Origin: Calliopum simillimum
Taxonomy: Eukaryota; Arthropoda; Insecta; Diptera; Lauxaniidae
Length of the DNA: 64,000 bases
Assembly: GCA_951812925.1 (NCBI GenBank)
Contig: OX638369.1
Location: forward strand, 63,192,228-63,256,227
Direction: 5' to 3'
Shown one piece after another: positions 46,058 through 56,842 of this stretch. Each line of letters starts with the position of its first letter. Positions within the stretch are counted from its first letter, which is position 1. Position numbers and translations under genes: made by a program. The notes under the pieces were generated by a model that was given only the letters and a program-made list of their open reading frames with translations, had not been told where the DNA came from and made no database searches.

Positions 46058-46399
46058 CACCCAAAAAAATCTGTTGTAAAAGTGTAGCAAAATGCTGTAT
46101 GTTTTACAGCATTTACTTTCATTTTTCATCCCATATCTTTTGCAGTTAATATTACAATTTTGTTGTACATTTGAAAAATTAGCTGTGAAAAATAAAATAT
46201 TTGCTGTAGATTTCACAACAAAAAAAAAGTTTATATCGATAATTTTAACAAATTTCTGGTAGAAATTATTGCATTTGCTGTAAAATTAACAATTATTTGT
46301 AAATTCGATTATGTTAACTTTTAAATTAGCAAATCCACAGAGAATTGTAAAATCCACAACAAAACATTGTTAAAACTACCGCAGCAATTTTTTTGGGTG
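46058..46399. mobile_element. 342-bp MITE with CACCCAAAAAAAT ends
   Basis: The left end CACCCAAAAAAATCTGTTGT and inverted right end CACCCAAAAAAATTGCTGCG border a body rich in TGCTGTA/TTGTAAAA repeats in both orientations. The target duplication is not clear (at most TG). Nested inside T1. Confidence 0.7.
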
Positions 46400-47042
46400 T
46401 GTTGATTCAAGTGCGTATATTTCTTTAATTGCAGAAAAAAAACGAAAAATTGCTGAATGGATTATTCTACGACAGGTGTGTTCTTTGCAATGAATTTAAT
46501 TTAATAAAAAAAGAATCATTATAAGAGTCAAAATAGTGTGTTCAAACTTTTTAAGTAACTGAGTATTTTTTATTGAAAAATTATAAATTTTTAAAAGCAG
46601 AAAAGTAATGGATCCTCACGAGTCCCAATTTTTTCAACCAAAAATTCTCATAAATCAAATCTTTTTGTAGCTAAAACTGCAAAATTTGGCTCCTAATATT
46701 TCCTATTGGCAAAATAGCTGCACTTTTTGCTGATGCCTATACATGTGATATTTTAAGTTTTAAAGAAATTATAAACGAAAAAATGAACGAATTCAGAGTA
46801 CTAAAATGCTCAGAAATTATTTGATGGCGAAGAGTTTCAGACTAAAATAAAAAATTATTGTTTTTCAAAAACTTGAGATTATTAGTTTCGGTAAGTTATG
46901 TCGGCCTCTATTATCAATTTTTTTGATAATTCAGTATTACGGTATTACTCCAGTTAACAATACTAAAAGAATAAGCCATATCTATTAAATAAGGTACAGT
47001 GATATAGAATTTTTAAAATGTTTTGGTGATGTTTTTGTCTAT

Positions 47043-47242
47043 AGCGCCCTCTGTGGACAAAAGTTACTACATTTGTCATGTGTACAGCGCCATCTATTGA
47101 ATGTATTTCAAAAGTTTAATGCCATCATATTGTCATTTTAGTAAAATGAAAGAGAAAAACTTTATAAAAACCAAAATCGGCTCAGTACTACAGGCGCTAC
47201 AAGTCCTAAAATATTTCACTTGTCTGCAGCGCCCTCTATTGA
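47043..47242 (-). promoter_or_regulatory. Three CTCF-core-like motifs inside T1
   Basis: Read on the minus strand the sites are CCACAGAGGGCGCT (47043-47056), CAATAGATGGCGCTG (47085-47099) and TCAATAGAGGGCGCTG (47227-47242). They share an A-G-A-K-G-G-C-G-C core in one orientation, which matches the known insect CTCF core AGATGGCGC / AGGGGGCGC. Binding is not shown by sequence alone. Confidence 0.4.
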
Positions 47243-47386
47243 CAATTTTTTTAAACGAGTCTATAATTGTTTTGATTGTCTGAATAATCTGAATAAAATG
47301 ACATCTCAATTTCCAAAATCGGACCAGCAGTTTCAGAGTTATTAATTTTGACCAGGTTTTTAACTCAGATACCCCTATGTGCGGCG

Positions 47387-48403
47387 CACAGTGGTCCGAA
47401 AGGCTAATCTAGATGGAATAAAGTCATAACTCCTGTTTGGAAGCAGCTAGAAGCCTAAAATTTTCAGCAATGAAATGTATTATAGAAAGGGTACTTCACA
47501 ATAAAAATGGACGGTATACGTCAAGTGGGCGTGACTCAACTTCTACATGGTAGTAGGTAGAGACCCGATTTTTTAGGGTTTTACTTTATTATGGAAACAG
47601 AACCTTACATCAAAATTAACGGTGTACGTCAAGAGGCCATGGATCATGCCTTCTTCGTTTTTTCACTGATTTGAAGTTTAGTGAAAAAAAAAATTTTTAA
47701 ATTAAAAAATTATTTTTTATTTACTTAATCATCATTATAACAAAGCATCAGATGGTTAACACAAACAATTACAAACTACCTGAATAATTTTCAAACATCT
47801 TCTTTCCTCGCTTCTTGTTAAATTACCCATTATAAAGCTATTTCCGTGTAATAGGTGTGTAACCTAAAAATGCAATAAAAATTGAAGGGGCACCTAGGGG
47901 CAGCTAATTTTTTCTTCATTATTTACGTGACAATTCATAAATAAGAGAAACATAAACAGTTTTGCAATATCGATCAATATGGGTAGTTAAAAGTTTAACT
48001 AAACTTTGGGCTACACAAAAAAGTAGTACAAAAGCAATAGACTCTTAACATTAATTTTTTCTCCCAAAAAAATATTTTAATTGAACACATATTTACAGTA
48101 AAATCAATTCATACCTGTCTTAATTCAGGAAAAAAACAATAATTTAAAAAAGTTTTCTAGTTCACTCACACGAACTCTTCAAAGATACTGCTAAAAATAG
48201 ACAGTGGTCTTATAATAACTGCATTGATACAATTGCTCATGTTTCGATCAACATAGCAAAAAAAATAATGAGTAAATGTAAACAAACAATATACCGTTAT
48301 GAACTGTGGTCAATTCTCAATCAACTAGTAAAAAAGTTTCATGCTTTTGAAAAACTAGAAAATTTACTTTATTCCATCTAGATTGACCTTTCGGACCACT
48401 GTG
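47387..48403. mobile_element. Transib-like element T2, 1017 bp, non-coding
   Basis: Inverted ends CACAGTGGTCCGAAAGG (then CTAATCTAGATGGAATAAAG versus TCAATCTAGATGGAATAAAG) extend ~40 bp. CGGCG duplication at 47382-47386 and 48404-48408. The CACAGTG start equals the V(D)J heptamer, and GGTCCGAAA resembles known Transib ends (from memory). It lies directly beside T1, sharing one CGGCG. Confidence 0.82.
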
Positions 48404-48544
48404 CGGCGGCTTGATATTGATTTTAGACCCATGGTTTATTGGGCAAAGTTTCTTGGAATTTTTCGTAGATTGTTTTGTTGCTATACTCTTTGCCAATTTT
48501 TTGCCTTCCGAACAAATTGACCCGGCCTAATGTATATACTTATG

Positions 48545-49014
48545 TTTGGATGTGGCTAAACTTTTTTTTTGAAGACGACTACAGCGATTTTAATGAAACT
48601 TCGGATAATTTTAGACATTAGCATACAATGAAGAATGAGCTAGGTTTGGACTTTAAAAATACTCACCAAAGGGCGTGCCACCATAAATTTTAAATTTAAT
48701 CTGGTCATACCTCGAAAACCACTCAAAGTATTTTGAAGAAATTTGGTAGGCAGGTAATGCATTGCCCATATAAGCAAAGCTTCGAAATGCTATACTGAAA
48801 ACGTTTTTTGAGATAATCTAACTAAATTTCTCTCACACAATAAGAACTATAGTTCTCTATTATATATTTTATTCATATAAATGCGAGCTTTGAGCAAAAA
48901 CTGGGTGTTTTCGGACAAGAGGACGTGGCACCTACCTTATAAGCAGAAGCTTCAAAATACTGCATTGTAATGTATTTCATGTTTGGTCAGGCCAAAGGTA
49001 ATACCCTTACAAGT
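48545..49014 (-). mobile_element. INE-1/DINE-like fragment D4 and associated repeat
   Basis: 48769-49014 is an inverted 5' end of the family (ggccaaaggtaatacccttac, ggacaagaggacgtggcacc, ttttttgagataatctaact), about one and a half monomers. 48545-48768 is the repeat also found at 24257-24480 (gggcgtgccaccataaattt, ttaaatttaatctggtcata). Confidence 0.6.
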
Positions 49015-49025
49015 TTTTTTTTTTT

Positions 49026-49304
49026 TTTTTTGATAAAGTCTTTTTTTCCTTTACATTTTTTTGGCTGACCTTCCTCATAGTATCAAAGATGAATTTTTTG
49101 TGGAGTTCTTCCAACAGTAGGTATAAACTTCTGTTATAATCAAATCTTGAGCTGCGGTACTTTCATGAGATATCGGGTGTAAAAGGTCGGGAAAATCAGT
49201 TTTTGGCAAATATCTCGCAAAGGATTATTGCTATCAACAATTTTGGTCCACAATTTCGTAGCTCAGAAAATGTCCTGTGGAAAAGTTGCGCAAAATTGTT
49301 TTTG
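49026..49304. other. Unique spacer
   Basis: No gene or repeat is recognised. It continues on the far side of the following MITE (50202 onward). Confidence 0.35.
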
Positions 49305-49309
49305 TACTG

Positions 49310-50196
49310 GGGTAAGGGAGGGAAATATGGACTACGTGGGTAATATGGACCACACGGTTATTTCCCACTGCAAACATAGGATTTACAGTTATTCATGTTC
49401 AAACTTAACGCTAATACCTAAAGCTTAAGTAATAGGTTGATTTTAACGTTCGGTGAAGTCGCATGTTTCTGTAAATTTGTTTTTTCTAAAAAAAAAAGAT
49501 CAGTGATAATTTTTTTCTAGTGAGTATATTTCATTATTTCACTTTAAAGACATCGCGTTTTTAAATAAATGGTTAATTATATAAAGTCAGTCAATACCAT
49601 TTATAATTTATTAGCACAAATAAGTTCATTAACCAAAAGAGTTTTTGATAAAAAAAACCATTTATTTCACCAACACGTGCTGTGGGTAATATGGACCACC
49701 TAAGCAAAAAGCCTCAAAAACAAATGTATTTATCATATTTTTCAGATGGGGAATCTAGTTGCAGTTTTTATGACGAGTCTGATGGTCATTATATGTAATT
49801 CGTTAACTACAAAGGAAAAAAATGATAAAAAATGCATATAATGTAATACCCTTTATTCAGAAGATCGACGTGGCGAATTTTGGGTTGAATGTGTAATCTG
49901 ACGTTCTTGGAGTCATGAAAAATGTGCCGAATGTGGAAGTGACATTTTTATATGGAACTTCTGTACCAAATGGACTATATGGTCCATATTACACTTTTTT
50001 TTATCTTCATTTTGAGTATTTTCAGTTTTTTAATTTTTTTTTCTTTATCCTGATGAGATATTTATCTAAAAGTGAATCAGAATAAAGTTAAATTGTTTCC
50101 TTTACTGAATGACATAAAATTAATTGTTTTGTTTTATGTATTTTGGGTTTTATTTAAAAAAGAAAGATGGGTGGTTCATATTTCCTTCCCTTACCC
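49310..50196. mobile_element. 887-bp MITE of GTAATATGGACCAC motifs
   Basis: The ends GGGTAAGGGAGGGAAATATG and inverted GGGTAAGGGAAGGAAATATG are flanked by TACTG/TACTT, an imperfect 4-5-bp duplication. GTGGGTAATATGGACCAC-type motifs occur near 49336-49360 and 49682-49700 forward, and tggtccatattacac near 49980 in reverse. No transposase. Architecture as in 516-1368 and 43149-43663. Confidence 0.75.
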
Positions 50197-50325
50197 TACT
50201 TATAGTTTAGGTGATGTCCTATTTTAGGATATTTGCTACACAAAAGTGCACCACCTCTCAAGTTCATATCTACTAGTGCTAGAGGCGCTGGCTCTTCCAG
50301 CTCAAAGAATTGTTTTTGTATTTAA

Positions 50326-50393
50326 CCGTGGGAGAGACTTGAACCTGAAATCTTTCGTGTGATAGAGAGTCTTGGGTCCAGTACACAAAATTT
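50326..50393 (-). mobile_element. tRNA-derived SINE-like fragment, inverted
   Basis: Read on the minus strand: ctctctatcacacgaaagat, then B-box-like ggttcaagtctc (50334-50345), then an A-rich stretch. The same order as 8141-8232. The A box is not recognisable. Confidence 0.4.
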
Positions 50394-50621
50394 TTAGTGT
50401 CTTGAGCTTTTCACTACCTCAGAATAAATTGTATGAAAGTGAAAATTTTCCCACTCAATTTTTCACTCAATTTATTGATAGTCAACCTTTATTTATAATA
50501 AATTCAATGGAAGTGAATACTATCCAAAACTTTCTTTAAAATCTAAAATATATGAAGTTTAACGAAGTTTTTAGCAACGCCTTTGAAAAAATTCAAAATT
50601 ATGTAACGGCTTTTTGCATTT

Positions 50622-50742
50622 CAGGTGACGATATATTCTTGATCAGCGTAGCCTTATAAGTCGATATAGCATTTTTCGTCTGTATGTTCAGCTGGCTAGT
50701 AGTCAGTCTGTGGGCCCGTCCAAAAGTAACACCCTTACTAGA
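50622..50742 (-). mobile_element. INE-1/DINE-like fragment D5, internally deleted
   Basis: Minus-strand reading joins the family start (ctagtaagggtgttactttt, 50742) to the core block (cagacgaaaaatgctatatc...gctgatcaagaatatatcg) within 120 bases. The monomers and the 3' hairpin are missing. Confidence 0.65.
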
Positions 50743-52050
50743 TTTTCTGTTCTCGGTTTATCTTGTAAAGAAGAAAGGCCAGCTTCAGCCATGCGACATA
50801 GTTGCCATTGTCATAATTCAATGGATGTCTAATTAAGATATTTTCCAAAATCTTCTGGTGTGGGTTTACCTTAGAATAATTGGTAAACATTTTTCCGAGC
50901 GCTGTATGACAGGAGCTTACGTTTTTATTTCATTAAAAAGTTGCAAAGCTTTTGGATGCAATACTTTTCCAAATTATTTTAATAACTTTAAATCGAGTTC
51001 GACAAAAAATTGTTCTACACCACAATAAAATCCGCATGCTTTTAATTTTTTCATGCCAAATTAATACCAAAATATTGTTGTCCGCTTAAACGTTCTCCTT
51101 CTGCAGACACAATAATTAAAACTTTGTCTAGACAGATGCCACAAAAAATAGCACTGATAAATAAATTTTAAGAAGTCATGATAAAAAACACAAAGTACAC
51201 ACTCGTGACTCAAGAAGTATTAAAAAAAATGCTTGCAACACAAAATAATTGCAGGGCCCAATAAAAAGTTTAAACAAAAAACTGCAATAACGTTTAACAA
51301 AAAATACCATACTCTCTCATAAAAGTGTTTATGCATTTCACCAAAAAAGCACCTGTGACTTCACCACAGGCTTTTCAAGCACCATTGGGTGCATACGTTT
51401 TGGCTAGACAGTCAGCGTCTTTTACATTGCAATACAACGAAACTCCGGCACTCGAGACTTGAGTGCTTCAGTAACATAGACACACAAACACTACACACTC
51501 ACACACTCCCGGCATGTTAGTATTTTGGTACTTAAAATTAAAAACTTTTGCGACTACTGAGCAAAATAGCGGTAGCAAAAGCAACAATAACAACAACGAT
51601 GAAACAACGAAAACAACAATAACCCTATAACCGACAGTTTAAAAACATAAAATGATGATTATGAGTACATTTCCCCCCTTTTGCCACTACATTAAAACAG
51701 CTTTATTTACCGCACAGTTTTTAAGTCATTCCAGGTTTTTCTGTATTTGATAGTTTGAAAAGGACTTGCCGGCACACTTATCGTCAATCAAAAATATGTT
51801 TCATGAAAATGTCTAATGAAATGGTTAACATCTTATTCGAGCTATTTCATAGTTTCGAAATGTGTTCCAAATGAAGTCCTAGCTGATCGTTTTTTTAAGT
51901 TAGGTCGAAAAACGGTACCTACATTTCAAAATAACACAACAAACCAAAACCAAAATAATAAACTTAAACACACTTTTTCAGCCATAACTTATCGTGTGTC
52001 CAACGAATACTGAATAATATTGTTGAATAACGTTAGCTTTTAAAAATATA
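50743..52050. other. Unique non-coding DNA
   Basis: AT-rich, with ACACTC and CAACAA tracts at 51478-51510 and 51570-51625. No exon is supported. A 65-codon frame at 51816-52013 is not protein-like. Confidence 0.4.
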
Positions 52051-52103
52051 TAAGATACTATATTGATTCAAATTATTTATTTTCAATTGTTATTTCTTTC
52101 AAA

Positions 52104-54620
52104 ATGGACAGCGAAATAAAAGTACGTGAAAAAATAATTAAAACTTTTCAAAAAAATCCTTTGTGGACTTTCAAAAAAATAGCAACAGATCTCAAGGTTC
52201 ATCGTCACACTGTTTCAAAAGCCATTAAACAGTATAAAGAAGACTTGAACACTGCACGAAAATCTGGATCGAGAAGAATAAAGGTCCAACAAATATTGGT
52301 AAGGCAAAAATTGTCGAACAACTCTTTCGAAGAGCTCCGAACACTTCTGTCAGAAAAGCAGCTCGTGTAGTTAAATGTTCTGATTCTTTTGTATGCAGAA
52401 CCAGAGCAAATGCTGAGCTGAAGTCTTATTAAGTTCAGGAAGTTCCATATCGTAATGCAGTAAAGAATTTAGAAGCAAAAAAACGAGCTAAAAAATTGTA
52501 TATGCTGTGTGATGGATGATGAAACCTATGCTCTTTGGCAGACTTTTCACAACTTCCGGGTCAAGGTTTTTATGTGGTTGATGGACGAGGTAATATTCAG
52601 GAACAAAACCGGACAAAAAAGCAAACGAAATTCCTTAAGAAGTTTCTTGTGTCGCAAGCCATTTGCAGTTGAGGCAAAAGAAGCCAAGCATTTGTGACAT
52701 CAGGAACGATAAATACAGAAATGTGTATTAAGGAGTAGGGTGCAGCACTTTTTCGAAATAATGGAAAAATTAAAGCTTGTATCAAAGATTATCTTAGGAG
52801 CAGGCCTTATAACAAAGACTGCATACTTAGTTTTGGTCAAAACCCCCGAAAAGATGGCCCTCTTCAATGAAGGTCTAAATGACAAAAATCATTGGAAATT
52901 ATTGCTAGTAATTCATCCCAAATCTTTGAAAGGGATTAATTTTCTAAATTTGTTTATTTTTTCCTCATTTCCCTACATATAAGTTTGCCCTATGGAAGTC
53001 CCGGAAGAAGTTAAAAATTTTAGATTAAAAAACTGTTTTTTAGCTATAACTCAAGATACAAGACACACACAAAAACTTTAGACCTCAATAAATGTTGGAA
53101 ATCTGTTTTTCTTTTGTTTTGTTTTCAAATCTTTATTCCAAAAGTAAACGATTACCCGCTAGAGGCCGAAATTCGTTAAAAATAATTGTGTATCATGAAA
53201 AAGCGACCTTTTATTGTTTTGGTTTTAAAATATACCAAAAATTTTGATTAGAAACTAAAGGAAAAATTAAGAGCTTTTAAACATCGTCTTGAGAATGGAA
53301 ATCGGATTAAAATTTCGCGAGATATGATAATTCTTACATACTTGGTATTATTTGTAAAGTTATAATTTTAGGTATTTTTGTTTCACAGTGTATTTTGCAT
53401 CCACAACTTAAGATTTCTTTATGTGTATTATCTTACGCTGAAGGGCAATAAGCAGCGCAACTTTCAGGACCATGAATGTCAAGATCGGTTTGTGGTTTCC
53501 TTGCGAATTTCAGCCTGAGAGTTTGGAATTTTTTTCAATTTTTGTAAATACGGCTTTTTTTGAGTATGAGCGACTGTATACCCTAAATACCGTAAAAAAT
53601 GTGTACTATTATATCCTAAAAACGTAGGAAATATATTTTGCTTTATTTTGTCCCTGATGTTTCCACAGCTAACAGTTTGTGCCCAAGAGGCCGATTTTTG
53701 TGAAAAAAAAATCGAATTTTTAGAAATTTTTATTTCGAAGCGACCTTTTGATGTTTTTGCTTGCAAGCTTAACCAAAACTTTTGTAAAGAATTTAAGATA
53801 GGGGTAAAAGCTTTTGAACGTATTTTTAGAATAAAAATCGGTTGAAATTTACGCGAGATATGACAGTTTTTATATACTCTGTGATACAAAAAAAATAACC
53901 CAAAATCATATCTGCACAATAAAAAAAAACTCTTATATCTCTCTCTTATAACTCTTATATCTTGCGTAAATTCCCACTGATTTCTATTTTAAAGACCACG
54001 TTTGAAAGCTTTTAACTTTTTCTTAAGTTCTCTTCTAAAATTTTTGAAAAAATTGTAAGCAAAAATATCAAAAGGTCGCTTCAAAATAAAAATTTCTAAA
54101 AATTCGGTTTTTTTTTTGTAACGAAAAACACAAAAAATGTAGAAAATTAATCCCTTTCAAAGTCTTGGGTGGAGTTACTACCAATAGCTTAGTGGTTTTA
54201 GAGATAAATGAAAAAAACTGCAAGAAAACACAGATTTTTGTCGCTAAGACCTTCAATCAAGACCCGGGCGGGCTATCTTTTGGGGGGTTTTGATCAAAAC
54301 AAAATATGCGGTCTAGGAGTGTCTTAAAAAACGGCTTTTGCCTTTCCTAAAACAGCACAGAGTGCCTACATATTTCTGGCCGAATTTAGCATCATGCCAC
54401 TATGGACAAAATGCCCTTGAGTGGTATGCAAATAATAATGTAAATTTTGTACCACGGGAGGCAAACCCAACTGCCCGGAACTCCGGCCTGTGTAGAGATA
54501 TTGGGCGCTCGTAAAAAGGGAATTGAAGAACACAGGAAAGTTATGCCAGGACATGTCTGACTCAAGCGTAAATGGACCGGCTCCTCCAAAAAGGTAACGG
54601 AAACAACTATAAAATCGTTA
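52104..54620 (+). pseudogene. Second DD37E-type transposase relic, split by a 1.6-kb insertion
   Basis: The N-terminus from the ATG at 52104 is well kept for 88 codons, with a helix-turn-helix NPLWTFKKIATDLKVHRHTV that is clearly a relative of the one at 4450-4500. Then follow CVMDDETY (first catalytic Asp, 52507-52530) and TSGTINTEMCIKE (52697-52735). After the insertion the reading resumes with CLKKRLLPF, YFWPNLASCHYGQNALEWYA and NFVPREAN (54320-54465). The second catalytic Asp is Asn in this copy (WPN for WPD). The last motif (RPIE) is lost in frameshifted sequence. It is inactive, and no inverted ends were found. Confidence 0.8.
52737..54314. mobile_element. 1.58-kb insertion carrying inverted and direct repeats
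   Basis: AGGAGT stands on both sides (52731-52736, 54315-54320) and joining them restores the transposase frame ...IKE-CLKK. From 52816 (agactgcatacttagttttg) the sequence matches the inverse of the right end (agaccgcatattttgttttg), including gaaagggattaattttcta. The phrase gaagcgaccttttgatgttttt occurs forward at 53738 and inverted at 54060, with a third diverged copy near 53200. Confidence 0.65.
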
Positions 54621-56079
54621 TAGATAGATTTATAGATAGCTTTATAAATTCCGATTAATATTCCAATATTATAATGTTTAATGAGTTTCCATAATATATT
54701 ACCAAATTCATATATTTTTAAGAATTTTTGAATTGATCGGCTTAAGTTTTATTTAGCTTTAAGCGTGTATAAGTTTTTTTCGACACTCTCTTTATTTGTT
54801 ACAAATGGTTTCAATCTTTTTAAGCTAAAATAAAATCTTGGCGGTTCCTCGAGGCATAAAAAAGTTCTGGGCTTTTTTATAACCATTGCTAACTGATTTT
54901 GTTAAATAATTTGATTTTAAGTTAATCACAAGTATCAAAAAAGTATAACCTTTTGCAAGTTTTGAGCTTAGAGGTTCCGTAGTACTCGATATTCAAACAT
55001 TTAAATCGTTTTAGTTTTACACTTACCACACAATTTTTAATGTGAACATTTAATTTTTATTGTACTTTCAACTCACAAAATTTTGCGTCTGAGAAGCGTG
55101 CTTTTGGAGAGATCCCAAGAGCGTTCTAGGAATACCTGGATCTTTTTAATTGAATATCAGTTAGATAATGCAGTCAATAAAAAGTAAATTTAAAACTACT
55201 TTTTTTCGACTTTTCACCAGCTTTTAAGAATTTGCTCTGCGATACAAAAGTCGCTAGAAAAAATATTAATAATAATAAATATCAACGCGGAGGCATTTTG
55301 GCAGTATAGAAAAAATGTAGGTACAATAAAATAGGGTTTGATAACTTCTTGTAACTCTTTAAAATCGGCACAACAAAAAAACCGACTTAAAATATTAATT
55401 ACTATATTTTGAAAACCTTTGTTCCTTCTTAAGAGCCAGAGTGTAGTGGTAATTTATTTTGTTTTTGTTGAATTTTTTTCGAAAAACGGACATAGCAATC
55501 CAGGTTGCTCTTTTGCGACTGCCACTTCATCTTTTTTAGCCAATGCTATGTAGGGTGATGCAGAGAATGTAAAGATAATTGCGAGCCAAGTCACATTATG
55601 TTGGGGCTAATGCAGATTTCAAGTTGCAATTCCACAACTGTAAAACGGCTGCACTTAATGGCATACACGAGCTGAAAAGTGGTTGGATAAATGAAGAAAA
55701 TGTATGGTAATTGGTCCTTGTGCTACCGGCAACGAGATGTGAACACATTGCATGTGTAAGTTGAAATACACTGGGGAAAAAATTGACTTCTCCCTAATAT
55801 GGCACTTTCAGTTCTACTTACTTACATTCAATTTTATCATTCAAAGTTAAGTGAAACTTAATGAAAACTAAAAAAAATTTAAATTTTAAATCTACAAAAT
55901 CAGCGAAAAGTACATACATACAAAATTGTTTCAGTGTATTAAATTTTATGATAAAAACAGTAAACTTTAGTCTCTTTATATCCATTTTTCCTGCAATTGC
56001 TGCTTAAAAATGGCCCCAAAAGAAATTTCATTTAATTGCACCTCAAATGCATCTCATTAAAAATCCTAAATTGAACAAA
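54621..56079. other. Unique non-coding DNA upstream of the candidate exon
   Basis: No repeat or transposon end is recognised. If 56080 is a true start, this stretch would hold its 5' flank and promoter, but no strong core element is evident. Confidence 0.35.
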
Positions 56080-56168
56080 ATGGCGCAAATAAATCCAAAT
56101 AACGAGTCAACCGCATATAAAGTAAATGTACCACCGAGCCTGGAATTGGTTTTAAATGAGTTTGGTAG
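56080..56168 (+). CDS. Candidate first coding exon, RIIa-like N-terminus
   Basis: The ATG sits in the ideal insect context aacaaaATGG. It opens a 29-codon frame (MAQINPNNESTAYKVNVPPS, then LELVLNEFG) that runs into a splice-donor-like AG|GTAACT at 56168/56169; without splicing a stop follows at once. VPPSLELVLNEFGR has the pattern of the first helix of RIIa dimerisation/docking domains (compare IPPGL..LL..[FY]T in PKA regulatory subunits and sperm proteins of the ROPN1/SP17 type), which dock to A-kinase anchors. The next helix should follow in exon 2, which was not found in the window. The assignment is inference from a short peptide. Confidence 0.45.
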
Positions 56169-56213
56169 GTAACTTTGGGGTTCAGCGGAAGTATCTATGT
56201 CTGCCATACATAT

Positions 56214-56489
56214 TCACTTGTTAAATGCTTTTATCACAGCTGCAGAGGATAACTTACTGTTACATATGTATGCAAGTATGCGTGTGTATGTAATTGCCAT
56301 AAAAACCCTCATTTTATTCATATCTATTACATAATTACCAAGGCAAATGCATTGAAATACAAAAACAATAGCAAGTAGAACAGCAATCACGGCAGCGACA
56401 CCAACAATAATTCGCCTAAAATCGGACCACAGATGCAGCGGGTTTGCATTGTAATTAAAGGAGTCGCAAGCAGGACACTTGTGCGCCAT
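56214..56489 (-). CDS. Candidate small cysteine-containing membrane protein or exon
   Basis: The minus-strand frame from the ATG at 56487-56489 starts MAHKCPACDSFNYN. A strongly hydrophobic segment follows (IIVGVAAVIAVLLAIVFVF, about residues 27-45), enough for one membrane span, then CICLG. Codons up to there are G+C-rich against AT-rich surroundings. A donor-like CTTG|GTAATT follows CICL, after which the frame (NYVIDMNKM...) looks like intron. CPAC would suit a small zinc or redox site, but no family is recognised. It could be chance. Confidence 0.3.
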   Translation of the reverse strand: MAHKCPACDSFNYNANPLHLWSDFRRIIVGVAAVIAVLLAIVFVFQCICLGNYVIDMNKMRVFMAITYTRILAYICNSKLSSAAVIKAFNK

Positions 56490-56842
56490 GCAATTAAAGT
56501 CCGTATGAATTAATGTAATGCGATGCCGACATTACTTAGTTGTTGTCAACAGAATGAGATTTCACAAACACTAAAGACTGAATGACATGAAATTGTAATT
56601 AATTATGAAGCATAAATTTAATATTAAATGCATTCACTGAAACATAAGTGACATTGAAGTTAAAAGTTCTGATATTAATCGATTGGTTGTGAATTCTTAT
56701 AAATATAAGGCAAGTTTCTTTTGATGTGTATATTTAATTTTTAAATTGCAATAACTCAAGAACCGTGAGTCGGACGAAAAAAAGTAGGGAAGGGATCTCT
56801 TTTATCAAGAAAAACATATTTTACAAATAACTTGAAAAAAAA
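56490..56842. other. Non-coding spacer
   Basis: AT-rich unique sequence between the candidate exons and the next DINE-like copy. Confidence 0.35.

Larger units (their letters stand above)
45840..47381. mobile_element. Transib-like element T1, 1542 bp, non-coding
   Basis: The left end CACATAAGGAGATTTAACCC aligns with the inverted right end CACATAGGGGTATCTGAGTT; both then read AAAAA-CTGGTCAA. CGGCG stands at 45835-45839 and 47382-47386. No transposase is present. It contains a 342-bp MITE (46058-46399) and three CTCF-like motifs (47043-47242). Confidence 0.78.
45194..48529. mobile_element. Nested composite: MITE with 8-bp duplication hosting three other elements
   Basis: The ends TAGGCCGGGTCAA and inverse carry a perfect 8-bp duplication ATGTATAT (45186-45193, 48530-48537). 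The host MITE consists of 45194-45432, 45798-45839 and 48404-48529, about 400 bp with ~155-bp inverted arms. The left arm is intact (...gagccgccgaaaattgcgtt). The right arm has the inverse sequence interrupted exactly at its CGGCG by two Transib-like elements. An 8-bp duplication suits hAT or P-type elements; the class is not certain. Confidence 0.88.

Noticed and set aside
54366..54589. Minus-strand frames of 62 and 65 codons
   Set aside because: They are antisense to the DD37E transposase relic (ASCHYGQNALEWYA...VPREAN) on the plus strand.
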